Source: Oleiharenicola lentus
GTDB taxonomy: Bacteria > Verrucomicrobiota > Verrucomicrobiia > Opitutales > Opitutaceae
Direction: 5' to 3'
Length of the DNA stretch: 64,000 nt
Assembly: GCF_004118375.1 (NCBI RefSeq)
Contig: NZ_SDHX01000001.1
Coordinates: 248,001 to 312,000 of the forward strand
The position numbers and the translations under genes were made by a program. The notes beneath the pieces were generated by a model that did not search any database, was not told the DNA's origin, and was given only the letters and a program-made list of their open reading frames with translations. How positions within the stretch are numbered: position 1 is the first letter of the stretch; each line of letters begins with the position of its first letter. Shown here in pieces: positions 1 through 9,222 of this stretch.

Positions 1-1187
1 ACGAGCAGGCCGGTGAGGCGCTGGTCCACGAGAATGGTGCGGTTGCCGTTATTCCAGTCGAGGGCGAGGAGGCCGCTCTGGCCGGGCTTCAGCTTCGCGG
101 CCTCGGCCGTGAGCTTGGCGTGCAGCTTCACGTCCTGGAGGACGCCCTCGACGAACCACTTGAAGATGTCGCCCACGGCGCTTTGTCCGGCCTCGATGCC
201 GTAGAAGCCCGGGAGGATCGCGCCCTTGACGATGCCGCAGATACCCGGGATGTCGGGCACGGTCTTGGCGGCGGAGACGACGCCGCAGTCGCAGGTGGAG
301 GTGCCGATGACCTTGACGAGCGTGCCCTCGGCCACGCCGCAGCCGATGGCACCGTAGTGGACGTCGAACTCGCCGATCGCGATCGGGATGCCGGCAGGGA
401 GGCCGAGCTTCTTCGCCCATTCCGGCGAGAGGTGGCCGGCGGATTCGCTGGCGTCGTGGGCCTTCTCGTAGAGGCGGTCGCGCAGGTCGGCCAGTTTCGG
501 GTCGAGCAGGGCCAGGAATTCCTTGTCGGGCAGGCCGCCCCAGTCCTCGGCGTAGAGCGCCTTGTGGCCGGCCGCGCAGACGCCGCGCTTCACGGCCTTG
601 GGGTCGGTGACGCCGGCGAGCTGGGCGGGGACCCAGTCGCAGAGTTCAACCCACGAGTAGGCGGCGGAGAAAACCTTCGGGTCCACCTGGAGGCAGTGCC
701 AGAGCTTGGCCCAGAACCACTCGGAGGAATATGTGTTGCCGCACTTGGCGATGAAATGGGGGCGATGCTGCGCGGCCAGCTCGGTGATCTTCGTGGCTTC
801 GCGCCAGCTGGTGTGGTCCTTCCAGAGCCAGCACTGGGCGTTGAGGTTTTTCGCCCACTTCTTGTCGGCGGCGAGGGCGCGGTTTTGCGCGTCCACCGGG
901 ATCGGGCTCGAGCCGGTCGAGTCCACGCCGAGGCCGACGACCTTGTCCGCGCTGAAACCCGGCTGCTTGCGCGCCTGGGCGAGCGCGCCCTTCACGGCCT
1001 TCTCAAGGCCAAAGAGGTAATCGGCGGGGTGCTGGCGGGCGACGTTGTGGTCGCGCGGGTCGAGCAGCACGCCCTGATGGCCGGAGGGGTAGTTGACGAC
1101 GCTGGAGCCGAACTCCTTGCCGTCTTTGCAGCGCACGACGAGCGCGCGGACTGAGTTGGTGCCGTAATCGATGCCGAGAGTAAACAT
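1..1187 (-). CDS. araB: L-ribulokinase, C-terminus cut by window edge
   Basis: FGGY-family kinase that phosphorylates L-ribulose to L-ribulose 5-phosphate in cytoplasmic L-arabinose catabolism. Reading from the ATG at 1187, the N-terminal phosphate-binding loop GIDYGTNS lies at residues 5-12 and GVDSTGSSP at 87-95. Further on, IGTSTCDCGV and PGFYGIEAGQSAVGDIFKWF are close to the signature segments of AraB and distinguish it from xylulo- and glycerol kinases. About 395 codons are visible and no stop is reached, so the C-terminal part lies outside the window (the family is usually near 550 residues). It is divergent from a LacI regulator with a palindrome between them, suggesting sugar-responsive control. 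Arabinose would come from arabinan side chains of the pectin attacked by the rest of this locus. Confidence 0.92.
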   Translation of the reverse strand, partial: MFTLGIDYGTNSVRALVVRCKDGKEFGSSVVNYPSGHQGVLLDPRDHNVARQHPADYLFGLEKAVKGALAQARKQPGFSADKVVGLGVDSTGSSPIPVDAQNRALAADKKWAKNLNAQCWLWKDHTSWREATKITELAAQHRPHFIAKCGNTYSSEWFWAKLWHCLQVDPKVFSAAYSWVELCDWVPAQLAGVTDPKAVKRGVCAAGHKALYAEDWGGLPDKEFLALLDPKLADLRDRLYEKAHDASESAGHLSPEWAKKLGLPAGIPIAIGEFDVHYGAIGCGVAEGTLVKVIGTSTCDCGVVSAAKTVPDIPGICGIVKGAILPGFYGIEAGQSAVGDIFKWFVEGVLQDVKLHAKLTAEAAKLKPGQSGLLALDWNNGNRTILVDQRLTGLL

Positions 1188-1302
1188 GGGGGTAAGGCGT
1201 GACTTCTACGCCGCGGCGTGGGGCCGGTCAACGCGCCGGCAGGCATGACCGTAATGTGTGCTCCCGGGGGTGCCGCCGCGGATTTGCTATAGGTAGAATG
1301 CA

Positions 1303-1317
1303 CCGCCAACTTGACGG
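1303..1317. promoter_or_regulatory. Candidate LacI-type operator between araB and lacI
   Basis: The sequence CCGCCAACTTGACGG is a 15-bp palindrome centred on one base with a single mismatched pair. That is the geometry of a LacI-family site. It lies in the 172-bp divergent spacer, 43 bp upstream of the regulator start. Assignment to the adjacent regulator is inference. Confidence 0.4.
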
Positions 1318-1359
1318 TTACATGATTTCGGGCGAACACTGCCCCTTCCGCTTTCCGTG

Positions 1360-2454
1360 ATGGCCCGTCCCACTCTCAACGACATCGCCCGCCAGGTCGG
1401 CTACTCCAAAAACACCGTGTCGCTTGCGCTGCGCGGTGACCGGCAGATCCCGGAGGAAACCCGCGAGAAGATCCGCAGGGCGGCCGAGAAGCTCGGTTAC
1501 CAGCCCAACGCCGTCGTCTCGCACCTGATGGCGCAACTGCGCGCCAGCCGCTCGCTGCGGCTGCAGGCCAAGCTCGCGCTGGTGAACGCCAACCGCGATC
1601 CGCAGGCCTTCCGTTCGCATCCGACGATCCCGACCTACGTCGAGGGCTGCGAGAGCCGCGCCGCGAAGCTCGGCTACGGCTTCGACCGCTTCTGGCTGCA
1701 CGACCCCACGCTCAGCGCCCAGCGCTGGCTGCGCATCCTGCACACGCGGGGCATCAAGGGGCTCGTGCTCGTCGGCCTGATGGACACCACGCACCTGCCC
1801 GACGAACTCGCACCGGTCTGGGCGCAGCTGCCCACGGTCGTCACGGGCGTGCGCACACGCGACCCGGCGCTGTCCTTCTGCTGCGTGGACCACCACCACC
1901 TCGCGCTCAACGCCTTCGAGCGGGCGCTCGCGCTCGGTTACAAGCGCCCCGGCCTCGTGATCGACGACGTGATCGACGCGCTGGTTGAGCGGCGTTTCTC
2001 GGCCGGTTACCTGACCGGGCAGCGCATGCTGCTGCCGCGCGCGCAGCATGTGCCGATGTTCACCGAGCAGGCCGGCGCGCAGGCCGAACCCCCGGGCTTC
2101 CGCGCGTGGCTGGAGAAACACCGGCCCGACGTCATCTTCACCCTCTACAACAACGTCATCCCCTGGCTGAAAGGCGCCGGCCTGCGCGTGCCCGAGGACA
2201 TCGGCGTCATCCAACTCGAATGGCGCGCCGGCCGCCCCGAGATCGCCGGCATGAACCAGCACAACTACGTGACCGGCGAGGCGGCCGTGGACATGGTCGT
2301 GAGCCAGATCCACAACAACGAGACCGGCGTGCAGGAGTTCCCGCGCGCCACGCTCATCGGCGCGACCTGGGTGGACGGAGCGAGCGTGCGGAAGCAGACG
2401 GCGGGGGATAGCGTGGCACCGGCGGCGCCGAAGCGGCGGGCAAAGGCAAAGTAG
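1360..2454 (+). CDS. LacI-family transcriptional regulator (araB-linked)
   Basis: DNA-binding sugar-responsive regulator of about 364 residues. The helix-turn-helix is TLNDIARQVGYSKNTVSLAL at residues 5-24, followed by a hinge region and a periplasmic-binding-protein-like effector domain, with a basic Ala/Lys tail. I chose the ATG at 1360; a GTG directly in front (1357) is the only close alternative. It is divergent from the ribulokinase gene, so arabinose- or ribulose-responsive control of that gene is the natural guess. It resembles the regulator at 46057-47091 in the hinge (both have an L/M-x-QLR motif just after the DNA-binding domain), suggesting one lineage-specific subfamily. The effector is unknown. 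Confidence 0.9.
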   Translation: MARPTLNDIARQVGYSKNTVSLALRGDRQIPEETREKIRRAAEKLGYQPNAVVSHLMAQLRASRSLRLQAKLALVNANRDPQAFRSHPTIPTYVEGCESRAAKLGYGFDRFWLHDPTLSAQRWLRILHTRGIKGLVLVGLMDTTHLPDELAPVWAQLPTVVTGVRTRDPALSFCCVDHHHLALNAFERALALGYKRPGLVIDDVIDALVERRFSAGYLTGQRMLLPRAQHVPMFTEQAGAQAEPPGFRAWLEKHRPDVIFTLYNNVIPWLKGAGLRVPEDIGVIQLEWRAGRPEIAGMNQHNYVTGEAAVDMVVSQIHNNETGVQEFPRATLIGATWVDGASVRKQTAGDSVAPAAPKRRAKAK

Positions 2455-2480
2455 CCGGCCGGCCGTTCGATCGCGAACCA

Positions 2481-2564
2481 CTGGATTCTTCGCTGCGCTC
2501 AGAATGACACGCTTGGGCAATTTACACCCGTTTCTGTCATCCTGAGCGCAGCGAAGGATCCAGG
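2481..2564. repeat. REP-like palindrome (TCATCCTGAGC family), copy A
   Basis: Two arms of about 28 bases, inverted relative to each other. The left arm begins CTGGATTCTTCGC and the right ends GCGAAGGATCCAG, with a 25-base spacer. It belongs to the family seen at 25247, 35975, 42332, 47634, 57521 and 60471, but here the arm order is reversed relative to those copies. It lies in the gap between convergent genes and could act as a bidirectional stem-loop. Confidence 0.8.
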
Positions 2565-2583
2565 AGTGTTTTGAAGGGCGCTG

Positions 2584-2630
2584 TTTGCGGCGACCTCGCG
2601 CATGAGGTCGGCGCAAGCGCCGACCCTACA
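2584..2630. repeat. Palindromic repeat, GACCTC/GAGGTCGGCGC family, partial copy
   Basis: Carries GCGGCGACCTCGCGCATGAG followed by a GGCGCAAGCGCC hairpin and CGACCCTACA. The same segment recurs in the fuller 60-base copy at 45981-46040, so this is a dispersed element whose left arm is incomplete here. Confidence 0.7.
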
Positions 2631-2645
2631 TAAAATACCACCCGC

Positions 2646-4001
2646 TTACACCAACTCGCTGAGCTTCTTCGCCTCGGGGCGGAGCGGGACGAGGTCGGTG
2701 AGATTCACGGGCAGGTTGCGCTTGATGGACTCCACGCCGGCGATGCCGACGAGAATCGAGGCGGCGCCCTGCTCGTGGCCGGCGAAGCGGCCCCATTCGT
2801 CGGTTGCAGCGGCACCGGGCGTATAGAAGGAGCGGTTGAGAATCTCGTCGGCGCCGCCGTGGGCGGCCTTGATGACGGGCATGGGCACGACGTAGCCGGT
2901 CTGGAAATGCGGGAAGACCTTGATCCACTCGCCCTCGGCTTCCTGACCGGGGCGGTCGTCCTCGAGTTTGAAGTCCTTGGGCCGGACGGCGCGGTTCATG
3001 TGCGAGCCGATGAACTCGTGGTATTCGATGCGGCCGCGGTCGCCGTTGAAGGTCACGCGCATGCCCTCGCGCGGCGAGTAGCAGGTCAGCGAGTAGGTGA
3101 GCACCTCGCCGGTGCGGTAGCGGACGTTGAGTGACATCTGGTCGTAGATGTCGATGCCTTCGCGGAACACGTTTTGGTCGCGGATGTAGCCGGAGTCGGC
3201 CTCGCCCGCGCGGTAGATCTTCCGGAAGGCCTCGCTTTCGTCGAGGTCGAGGCGGAAGGGGTCGTTTTGGGCGGCGGGCTCGCCGGTGTAGCGCGGGTAT
3301 TTCGTAAGCGCGCCGTCGCCGCGGGCCTCGGCGTTCTGCTTCCCGTAGAACACGAGGTCGCCGTAGGCGAAGACCTGCGCGGGGATGGCGTCGAGCCACC
3401 AGTTGACGAGGTCGAAGTGGTGCGTGCTCTTGTGGACGAGCAGCGTGCCCGACTCGGTGGCAGAGGCGTGCCAGCGGCGGAAGTAGTCGGCGCCGTGGTT
3501 GGTATCGAGGAGGTATTCGAGGTTCACCGAGCGGACCCGGCCAATCACGCCGGTGGCGATGAGTTCCTTCACCTTCGTGCGGAACGGCGCCCAGCGGTAG
3601 TTGAAGGCCACGCGCACGCTCCGCCCGGTCGCGCGCTGGGCGTCGAGGATCGCGCGGCATTTTCCGGCGTCGATCGTCAGGGGTTTCTCGGTGATGACGT
3701 CGCAGCCGGCGTGCAGGGCGCGGATGATGTAGTCGTGGTGCGTGTCGTCCTTGGAGCAGACAAAAACAACGTCGGGCTTCGTCTCGCGCAGCATGGCGTC
3801 GAATGACGCGGCCGGGTAGGCCGGCACGGCGTGGTAGCCCCAGTCGCCGGCGAGCAGGCCGTTGTAGTAGGCCATGCGGGCCGGGCTCAGGTCGCAGAGG
3901 GCGACGAGTTCGTTGTGGTCGCGGTAGGTCGTGACCAGCGGTTCGACGAAACTGATGGCGCGGCCGCCGGTGCCGACGAAAGCGAAGCGTTTCTTGCTCA
4001 T
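2646..4001 (-). CDS. Gfo/Idh/MocA-family NAD(P)-dependent oxidoreductase
   Basis: Cytoplasmic sugar or sugar-acid dehydrogenase of about 451 residues. An N-terminal Rossmann fold has the dinucleotide loop FVGTGGRA near residues 8-15, and the family's EKP motif (ITEKPL) lies at 103-108, followed by the alpha/beta substrate domain. The start is set at the ATG giving MSKKRFAF because the Rossmann strand must begin there; the frame stays open upstream to 4085 but encodes no recognisable domain. It is divergent from the TonB-dependent receptor at 4186, sharing a 184-bp control region. The exact substrate cannot be read from sequence. Confidence 0.88.
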   Translation of the reverse strand: MSKKRFAFVGTGGRAISFVEPLVTTYRDHNELVALCDLSPARMAYYNGLLAGDWGYHAVPAYPAASFDAMLRETKPDVVFVCSKDDTHHDYIIRALHAGCDVITEKPLTIDAGKCRAILDAQRATGRSVRVAFNYRWAPFRTKVKELIATGVIGRVRSVNLEYLLDTNHGADYFRRWHASATESGTLLVHKSTHHFDLVNWWLDAIPAQVFAYGDLVFYGKQNAEARGDGALTKYPRYTGEPAAQNDPFRLDLDESEAFRKIYRAGEADSGYIRDQNVFREGIDIYDQMSLNVRYRTGEVLTYSLTCYSPREGMRVTFNGDRGRIEYHEFIGSHMNRAVRPKDFKLEDDRPGQEAEGEWIKVFPHFQTGYVVPMPVIKAAHGGADEILNRSFYTPGAAATDEWGRFAGHEQGAASILVGIAGVESIKRNLPVNLTDLVPLRPEAKKLSELV

Positions 4002-4131
4002 GGGAGAGGGGAAGGCGCAGGCTGGGGGAACGGCGGCGACGGCGCAAGCGGCGGTGTCTCGGACCGTGGGAGAATCGGCTATCAAGGCATGGTTGATAAG
4101 AATTACACCCCTACGCCCGACTAAAGCCCGC

Positions 4132-4160
4132 TTGACAAAACAAGAAACTAATAATTATCA
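4132..4160 (+). promoter_or_regulatory. Candidate promoter and operator of TonB receptor
   Basis: TTGACA (4132-4137) and TTATCA (4155-4160) are spaced 17 bp apart, fitting a sigma70-type promoter reading into the receptor gene. Overlapping it, CTAATAATTATCA (4148-4160) shares its first 11 bases with the perfect operator in front of the symporter operon at 17141-17162. Confidence 0.45.
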
Positions 4161-4185
4161 ATTGCTACACCTACCCCGGAACCCC

Positions 4186-6756
4186 ATGAAAACCTCCCCC
4201 TGCCTGACCGCGCGGCGTGCCCTGGCCGCCCTGACCGTGGGCCTCGCGGCCTCCGTGGCCCCTGCCCAGACCGCCTCCACCGCCGACACCCCGGCGCCGG
4301 CCGACGACAAGGTCGTCGTGCTCGACACCTTCCAGGTGACCACGACCCGCGACCGCGGTTACCTCGCCGGCAACTCCGTGTCGGCCACCCGCATCGACAC
4401 GCCGATCAAGGACCTGCCGTTCTCGATCAGCGCCTTCACCGAGCAGTTCATCGAGGACATCGGCGCCCTCGAGCTGCTCGACGTCGTCAACTTCGCCCCC
4501 GGTGTGACCAGCGGTGCCAAGGAGTTCACGCAGGGCAACAACCGCTACTCGATCCGCGGCTTCGACGGCGACGTCACGCCACAGCGCAACGGTTTCGTTG
4601 GCAACCGCTACGTGGACAGCGGCAACATCGCCCGCGTCGAGGTCGTCAAGGGCCCGGCGTCGCTCCTCTACGGGCAGATCACGCCCGGCGGCACCGTGAA
4701 CTACATCACCAAGCGCGCAACCGACCGGAACTTCGTGAAGATCAAGACGCAGGTCGGCACCGACGACTTCTTCCGCACCGACCTCGACGTGAACCGCACC
4801 TTCGCGGACGGCAAGGTCAGCGCCCGTTTCATCGGCGCCTACGAAAACCTCCTCGCTTGGGCCGACCCCAGCGGCGGCGACGCCCACCTGCTCGCCGGCA
4901 GCATCGTGATCAAGCCGGTCGATGCGGTCTCGCTCACGATCGACCTCGAGAGTTACACGAAGAACCAGACCCCGCTCATCGGCATGAAGCCGAACCTTCA
5001 GGTCGCGGGCTTCAACTCCGCCACGGCGGCGAATTACCCCGTCCTGACCGATCGCGCCCGGGCCCAGGCCTATATCGACGCCGGCAATCTCAACCTCGGC
5101 TTCCTCGGCTTCGCCCCGCTGCCGGCGGATTTCAATTACCCGAGCAACAACGACTATCGCATCTCCTGGTTCGACTCCGCCAACGCCGAGCTGAACGTGC
5201 GCCTCGGCGATAACTGGCGCGCCCGCGCCAACGTCGGCTGGAGCAAATTCAGAATCAGCAACAAGCTCACGGGCCTGGCCGAGTTCACCGTCACGCCTGC
5301 CGCTGGCTACCTCGCCACGGCCGGCAAGAACCGCTTCACCTTCCGCGACGAGCTCGCCGCCGACCCGCGCGCCGTGCTGACCGACCCGAGCAAGACGGCC
5401 AGCGCGCTACTCACCCGCCGCAAGCGTCTCGAGCAGTCCATGGGAGACTCGCGCGCCTACCAGGCGGAGGTCACCGGCCTGATCGAGGCCGGCTCCGTGA
5501 AGTTCCGTCCGCTCTTCGGCGCCTACCTGAACAAGATCGGCAGCGGCAGCTTCCGGCGCGAGACCGCCACCACGCCTCCGTCCACCACGCCGAACTCGGC
5601 CACCACCGGCCTGCAGCACTTCCAGCCCTGGAACTACAACGACCCGTCCACCTGGGACCGCACCAGCGACTACGACCTCGCGCTCATCCCCAACATCAAC
5701 TCCTTCAACGACGCGGAGGGCGAGGAGTCGGCCTACTACGCGCTGCTCAACACCTCCCTGCTGGAGGACCGCCTGATTCTGGTCGGCGGCGCCCGCTACA
5801 ACAAGACTTGGACCGTCAACACCAACTACCTGCGCACCGTCGTGCCCCCGCTTGGCGACCCGGTCGTGGGCGACAAGTTCGAGGCCAGCGAGACCACGCC
5901 GCAGTTCGGCGCCGGCTTCAAGGTGCGGCGCGACCTCCTGCTGTTCGCGAGCTACTCGGAGTCGTTCTTCATCGAGGACCGCTCGCTCACCGCGTGGAAT
6001 CCCGCCTACAACCCGGCGTTGCCCACCAGCTCGACCAACGCCGTCACGGTCACCACGCCCGCCAAGCCGACCACCGGCAGCGGCTACGAGTTCGGCCTCA
6101 AGACCGACTTCCTCGAGGGCCGCGTGTCGTCCACGCTCTCGTGGTTCCACCTCGAGCGCAAGGACCGCGTCCTGCGCTTCCGCCAGACCGCGCCCGACGG
6201 TTCCTTCCCGACCCTCACGTCGCAGGGCACGGTGGACCAGAGCGAGGGTTTCGAGTTCGAGGTCACCTGGTCGCCGCGCAACAACTGGCAGATCTTCGCC
6301 ACGCTGAGCCTGATGGACATCAAGACGATCAAGGCCGAGTTCGCCGCCAACCCGGTTTACAGCGGCAGCACCGATGCCGCCGCGCAGGCCGCCTACCTCG
6401 CCGCCTACAACGAGGCGAAGGGACTCATCCTCAACGCCGTGCCCGAGGGCTCGGCCGAGACGCTCGCCACGCTCTGGACGCGCTACACCTTCACCGACGG
6501 CCCGCTCAAGAACGTCTGGCTCGGCGGCGGTTTCGTGCACACGGGCGACAAGGCCCAGCGCACGGCCAACCCGACGCTCTTCCTCGAGGCCGACACGATC
6601 TTCGACGCCACCATCGGCTACGACTGGAAGGCCGCCGGCGCCAGCTGGAGCGCCACCCTCGCGTGGAAGAACATCGCCGACACCGAATACTTCAACGCCA
6701 ACCAGTCCCGCGGCAACCCCGGCCGCGTGATGCTCTCGCTCAGCTCGAAGTTCTGA
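4186..6756 (+). CDS. TonB-dependent outer-membrane receptor
   Basis: Outer-membrane active transporter of about 856 residues. A signal peptide ends near VAPAQ (about residue 28). The plug domain follows, including DTFQVTTTRDRGYLAGN, a RVEVVKGPASLLYGQ segment and GGTVNYITKRA. A long beta-barrel ends in an aromatic residue (LSLSSKF), as expected for BAM-assembled barrels. It is of the siderophore/FhuA-like type, but in this lineage such receptors commonly sit in glycan loci without SusD, and none is seen here. The start is the ATG after a pyrimidine-rich leader. An operator-like match (4148-4160) suggests coregulation with the operon starting at 17118; the transported ligand is unknown. Confidence 0.9.
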   Translation: MKTSPCLTARRALAALTVGLAASVAPAQTASTADTPAPADDKVVVLDTFQVTTTRDRGYLAGNSVSATRIDTPIKDLPFSISAFTEQFIEDIGALELLDVVNFAPGVTSGAKEFTQGNNRYSIRGFDGDVTPQRNGFVGNRYVDSGNIARVEVVKGPASLLYGQITPGGTVNYITKRATDRNFVKIKTQVGTDDFFRTDLDVNRTFADGKVSARFIGAYENLLAWADPSGGDAHLLAGSIVIKPVDAVSLTIDLESYTKNQTPLIGMKPNLQVAGFNSATAANYPVLTDRARAQAYIDAGNLNLGFLGFAPLPADFNYPSNNDYRISWFDSANAELNVRLGDNWRARANVGWSKFRISNKLTGLAEFTVTPAAGYLATAGKNRFTFRDELAADPRAVLTDPSKTASALLTRRKRLEQSMGDSRAYQAEVTGLIEAGSVKFRPLFGAYLNKIGSGSFRRETATTPPSTTPNSATTGLQHFQPWNYNDPSTWDRTSDYDLALIPNINSFNDAEGEESAYYALLNTSLLEDRLILVGGARYNKTWTVNTNYLRTVVPPLGDPVVGDKFEASETTPQFGAGFKVRRDLLLFASYSESFFIEDRSLTAWNPAYNPALPTSSTNAVTVTTPAKPTTGSGYEFGLKTDFLEGRVSSTLSWFHLERKDRVLRFRQTAPDGSFPTLTSQGTVDQSEGFEFEVTWSPRNNWQIFATLSLMDIKTIKAEFAANPVYSGSTDAAAQAAYLAAYNEAKGLILNAVPEGSAETLATLWTRYTFTDGPLKNVWLGGGFVHTGDKAQRTANPTLFLEADTIFDATIGYDWKAAGASWSATLAWKNIADTEYFNANQSRGNPGRVMLSLSSKF

Positions 6757-6777
6757 GCGGGCGGAGTGGGCAGGGCA

Positions 6778-6929
6778 CCACGAAAGACACGAAACACACG
6801 AAAGGACGAACCACCGAACCGACCACGGATTTCACGGATGCCACGGATTGATCACGGCTCCCGGCCTCGTGCATCCGTGTTCATCAGTGTAATCCGTGGC
6901 ACCAAAGTATTTCTCCGTGCCTTCGTGGT
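6778..6929. repeat. Nested imperfect palindrome of CCACGAA / CCACGGAT units
   Basis: An outer pair CCACGAAAGACACGAAA and TTTCTCCGTGCCTTCGTGG encloses an inner pair built on ACCACGGATTTCACGGATG and CATCCGTG. Related strings recur near 7985-8010, 25196-25230, 44085-44120, 57412-57440 and 57600-57650. It occupies the gap between convergent genes and no other gene is visible there. Confidence 0.6.
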
Positions 6930-6948
6930 CTAGGTATTCGAACCACCT

Positions 6949-7812
6949 TTAAGGTAGCAGCTTTAGTCGCTCCAAAAACGCCTTCGACCGCGCGGAGATG
7001 GTGGCGCGTTGCTCTGGGGTGTTCAGGTTGTGGGCGCCGCCGGGGAGGGTGACGAGTTCGCTGTCGTTGCCGGTGGCGCGTAGCTTCTCGAGGAGCGCGA
7101 CGGAATACTTGTAGGGCACGGTGGGGTCGGCGTCGCCGTGGAAGAGCAGGGTCGGCGGCATTTTGGCGTCGAGGTGCTGGGCCGGGGACAGGTCGGCGCC
7201 GTGGCCGGCGAAGCGGTTGGCGCGCTGGCCGGTTACTTCGGAGGTGTCGCTGGCGGCGCTGAGGAGGATGAGCGCGGCGGGTTTGTGCAGGGGCGCTTTG
7301 GCCGGGTCGCTCCCCCAGGGCGACGCCGTGATGCCGGTCCAGAGGGCGAGGTGGCCGCCGGCGGAGGATCCGCTGACGATGACGCGCGCGGGATCAATGC
7401 CGAGTTCAGCGGCGTGGGTCTGCACCCAGTGGAGCGCGGCGCGGGCGTCGGCGACGCAGGCCGAGGCGTCGGTGCCGTGGCGGTTCTTCACGCGGTAGTC
7501 CACGGCGATGCCGACGAGGCCGAGCTTGGCGGCGTTGCGGCCGTAGCCGGCGGATTGCAGCGGCGTGCCGTTGAGGAAGCCGCCGCCGAAGAAATGAATC
7601 CACGCGGGACGCTGGTCTGCGGCGGACCAATCCTTCGGTTTGAATACATGCAGCCGCATTGGCTCGGGCGGCAGGTCGCTGTAGATGAAGGTCTCGGCAC
7701 CCGGCAGAGTGAGCGGAGTCTCGACCTTCAGCGGACCATCGGCCTCGTCAGCCGGCTGGGCGGCGAGCGAAATCGTGAGAGAGAGAACGAGGAGCAGAGA
7801 ACGCAGGAGCAT
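6949..7812 (-). CDS. Secreted alpha/beta-hydrolase, acetylesterase-like
   Basis: Predicted exported carboxylesterase of 287 residues. After a signal peptide ending near SLAAQ it shows the oxyanion segment HFFGGGF (73-79), the nucleophile elbow GSSAG with Ser150, HGDADPTVP (225-233) supplying the acidic residue, and GGAHN with His261. This is the BD-FAE/esterase-lipase pattern of enzymes that remove acetyl or other acyl groups from polysaccharides. It is on the same strand as the lyase operon upstream but separated by 210 bp, so it may be an operon tail or a separate unit. The acyl substrate is inferred from context only. Confidence 0.85.
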   Translation of the reverse strand: MLLRSLLLVLSLTISLAAQPADEADGPLKVETPLTLPGAETFIYSDLPPEPMRLHVFKPKDWSAADQRPAWIHFFGGGFLNGTPLQSAGYGRNAAKLGLVGIAVDYRVKNRHGTDASACVADARAALHWVQTHAAELGIDPARVIVSGSSAGGHLALWTGITASPWGSDPAKAPLHKPAALILLSAASDTSEVTGQRANRFAGHGADLSPAQHLDAKMPPTLLFHGDADPTVPYKYSVALLEKLRATGNDSELVTLPGGAHNLNTPEQRATISARSKAFLERLKLLP

Positions 7813-8022
7813 GGGGGAGGCGCTTTTGAATCGAAATTATTCAGAGAGGATTACGACAAAAAGCACAGAAACGAACCCGAGCCGGTTTAACCACTCATCC
7901 ACACTGATTGGTCACTAATCCGAACCCTCTGAATGAGTGAGGTCTTAGTGTTCATTAGTGGTTAGAAATCCTAACTTCCACTTTTGTGTTCTTCGTGGCT
8001 TTTGTGGCCAATCCTTCCGAAA
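7813..8022. other. Intergenic spacer with repeat-like segments
   Basis: No gene is visible. The stretch holds an imperfect ACCACT...AGTGGT inverted pair (about 7890-7962) and a TTCGTGGC-rich segment (about 7983-8010) of the same family as the repeat at 6778-6929. No clear terminator or promoter was found. Confidence 0.5.
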
Positions 8023-9102
8023 TCAGGGTTTGGCTGTTGCGGCTTCGGCGAGGAGGTCGTCGAGGAAGCCGGGTTCGAGTTTCTCCTTCTGTGAGGTGGG
8101 CCACTTTTCGGGGGCGGCGTTGTAGGGGCGGAGGAATTCCAACGCTTGGCGCAGGCTCGCGCCGTTGGGGGCGGTGTAGTTCCAAAGGTCGAAACCCAGC
8201 CCGCGGGCGGCCCGGGCGGTGGCGGCGTAGGCTTCGAGGTTGAAGCGGCTGTAACCGAGGCCGTCCACGCGACGGATTTCCTCGGGCTGGCTGCCGTCGG
8301 GGCGGATGTGCTCCGCGATGCGGTCGCGGGCCTCGGCACTGAGTTCGCGGGCAACCTCGTCGCGGCCGGCGTAACGGGCGACCGGAATCGCGTGGGCGTA
8401 ATACCAGGTCGCGTGGTTGTTCTTGGCTGCGCGCTCGGCGACGGCGTTGGGCGCCTTGAGCAGCCAGTCGAGGTAACGGGCGAACCACGCGCGGAGGGCG
8501 GCGTGTTCGTCGGCACTCAGGGCGGGGGAGTCCTCGAGCAGGCGCAGGGCGTCGATGACCCCGGCAAAGTCGCGGGTGTCGAGCACGCCGGCGGGGTTGC
8601 CGCGGTTGCTTTTGTGGCCGAGGCGCACCTGCGCGTAGTCGAGGTTCGGGTTCATGCGCGTGGCCGGGTCGAGATACCAGGCGCGCAGCCACTCCCCCGC
8701 GCGGCGCGCGGCGGCTTCGTCGCGATGCAGATGCCACGCGGCGGCGAGGCGCGTGACGGCATGGGCGAAGGTGTTGATGCGCGAGCGGTCGCCCTTGGCG
8801 ACCTGGTCGCGGTTGTGCTCGCCGTCGCGTTGGACGAAGGGCAGGCCGTCGGGCTTTGCCGGGTCCGGCCAATAATAGCGGGCGTAGCTGATGTAGTCGT
8901 GCGGGTCGCCGCCGGGCAGGGACTCGCCATCCACGACCGTGGTGATCGGCACCGTGAGCGCGGCGGGCGCGTTTTTTGCCAGGTCGGCGAGTTCAGCGGA
9001 GGTGACCAGCCAGGGCTCCGCGGCGGGGAGGCGGGCGGCGACAAGCGCGAGCAGAAGCAGACCGAAGGTGCGGTGAGGTGCGGGAAGGGCGCCGTGATCC
9101 AA
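8023..9102 (-). CDS. Alginate-lyase-family (PF05426-like) polysaccharide lyase
   Basis: Predicted exported lyase of about 359 residues for a uronic-acid polymer. Visible family features are GGDPHDYISYARYYWPDP early in the mature protein and NNHATWYYAH about two thirds in, which matches the Asn-His catalytic region of PL5/PL38-type alpha/alpha-barrel lyases. The start is uncertain. A TTG at 9102 places a normal signal peptide (RTFGLLLLALVAARLPAAEP) at the N-terminus. An ATG at 9234 would instead add about 44 residues encoded by a repeat element, with no signal-like character. It is the last gene of the tight operon that begins with the symporter at 17118. The substrate (alginate, glucuronan or similar) is unproven. 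Confidence 0.82.
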   Translation of the reverse strand: MDHGALPAPHRTFGLLLLALVAARLPAAEPWLVTSAELADLAKNAPAALTVPITTVVDGESLPGGDPHDYISYARYYWPDPAKPDGLPFVQRDGEHNRDQVAKGDRSRINTFAHAVTRLAAAWHLHRDEAAARRAGEWLRAWYLDPATRMNPNLDYAQVRLGHKSNRGNPAGVLDTRDFAGVIDALRLLEDSPALSADEHAALRAWFARYLDWLLKAPNAVAERAAKNNHATWYYAHAIPVARYAGRDEVARELSAEARDRIAEHIRPDGSQPEEIRRVDGLGYSRFNLEAYAATARAARGLGFDLWNYTAPNGASLRQALEFLRPYNAAPEKWPTSQKEKLEPGFLDDLLAEAATAKP

Positions 9103-9117
9103 ATAATTCCCCGAACC

Positions 9118-9222
9118 ACACACCCCGCCCTGCGGGCACCCCTCTTGATAGAGGGGATCTTCGCGGCGTGGGCTTGAATCCCCTCTGGAGAGGGGTGGCG
9201 CAAAGCGACGGGGTGTGGAGTC
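9118..9222. repeat. Palindromic repeat with CCCCTCT arms at lyase 5' end
   Basis: An inverted structure with outer arms CACACCCCG and CGGGGTGTGG and inner CCCCTCTTGATAGAGGGG and CCCCTCTGGAGAGGGG hairpins. In the frame of the downstream lyase it would read as a Pro/Arg-rich peptide, which argues that the long version of that gene is an artefact of the insertion. Confidence 0.7.
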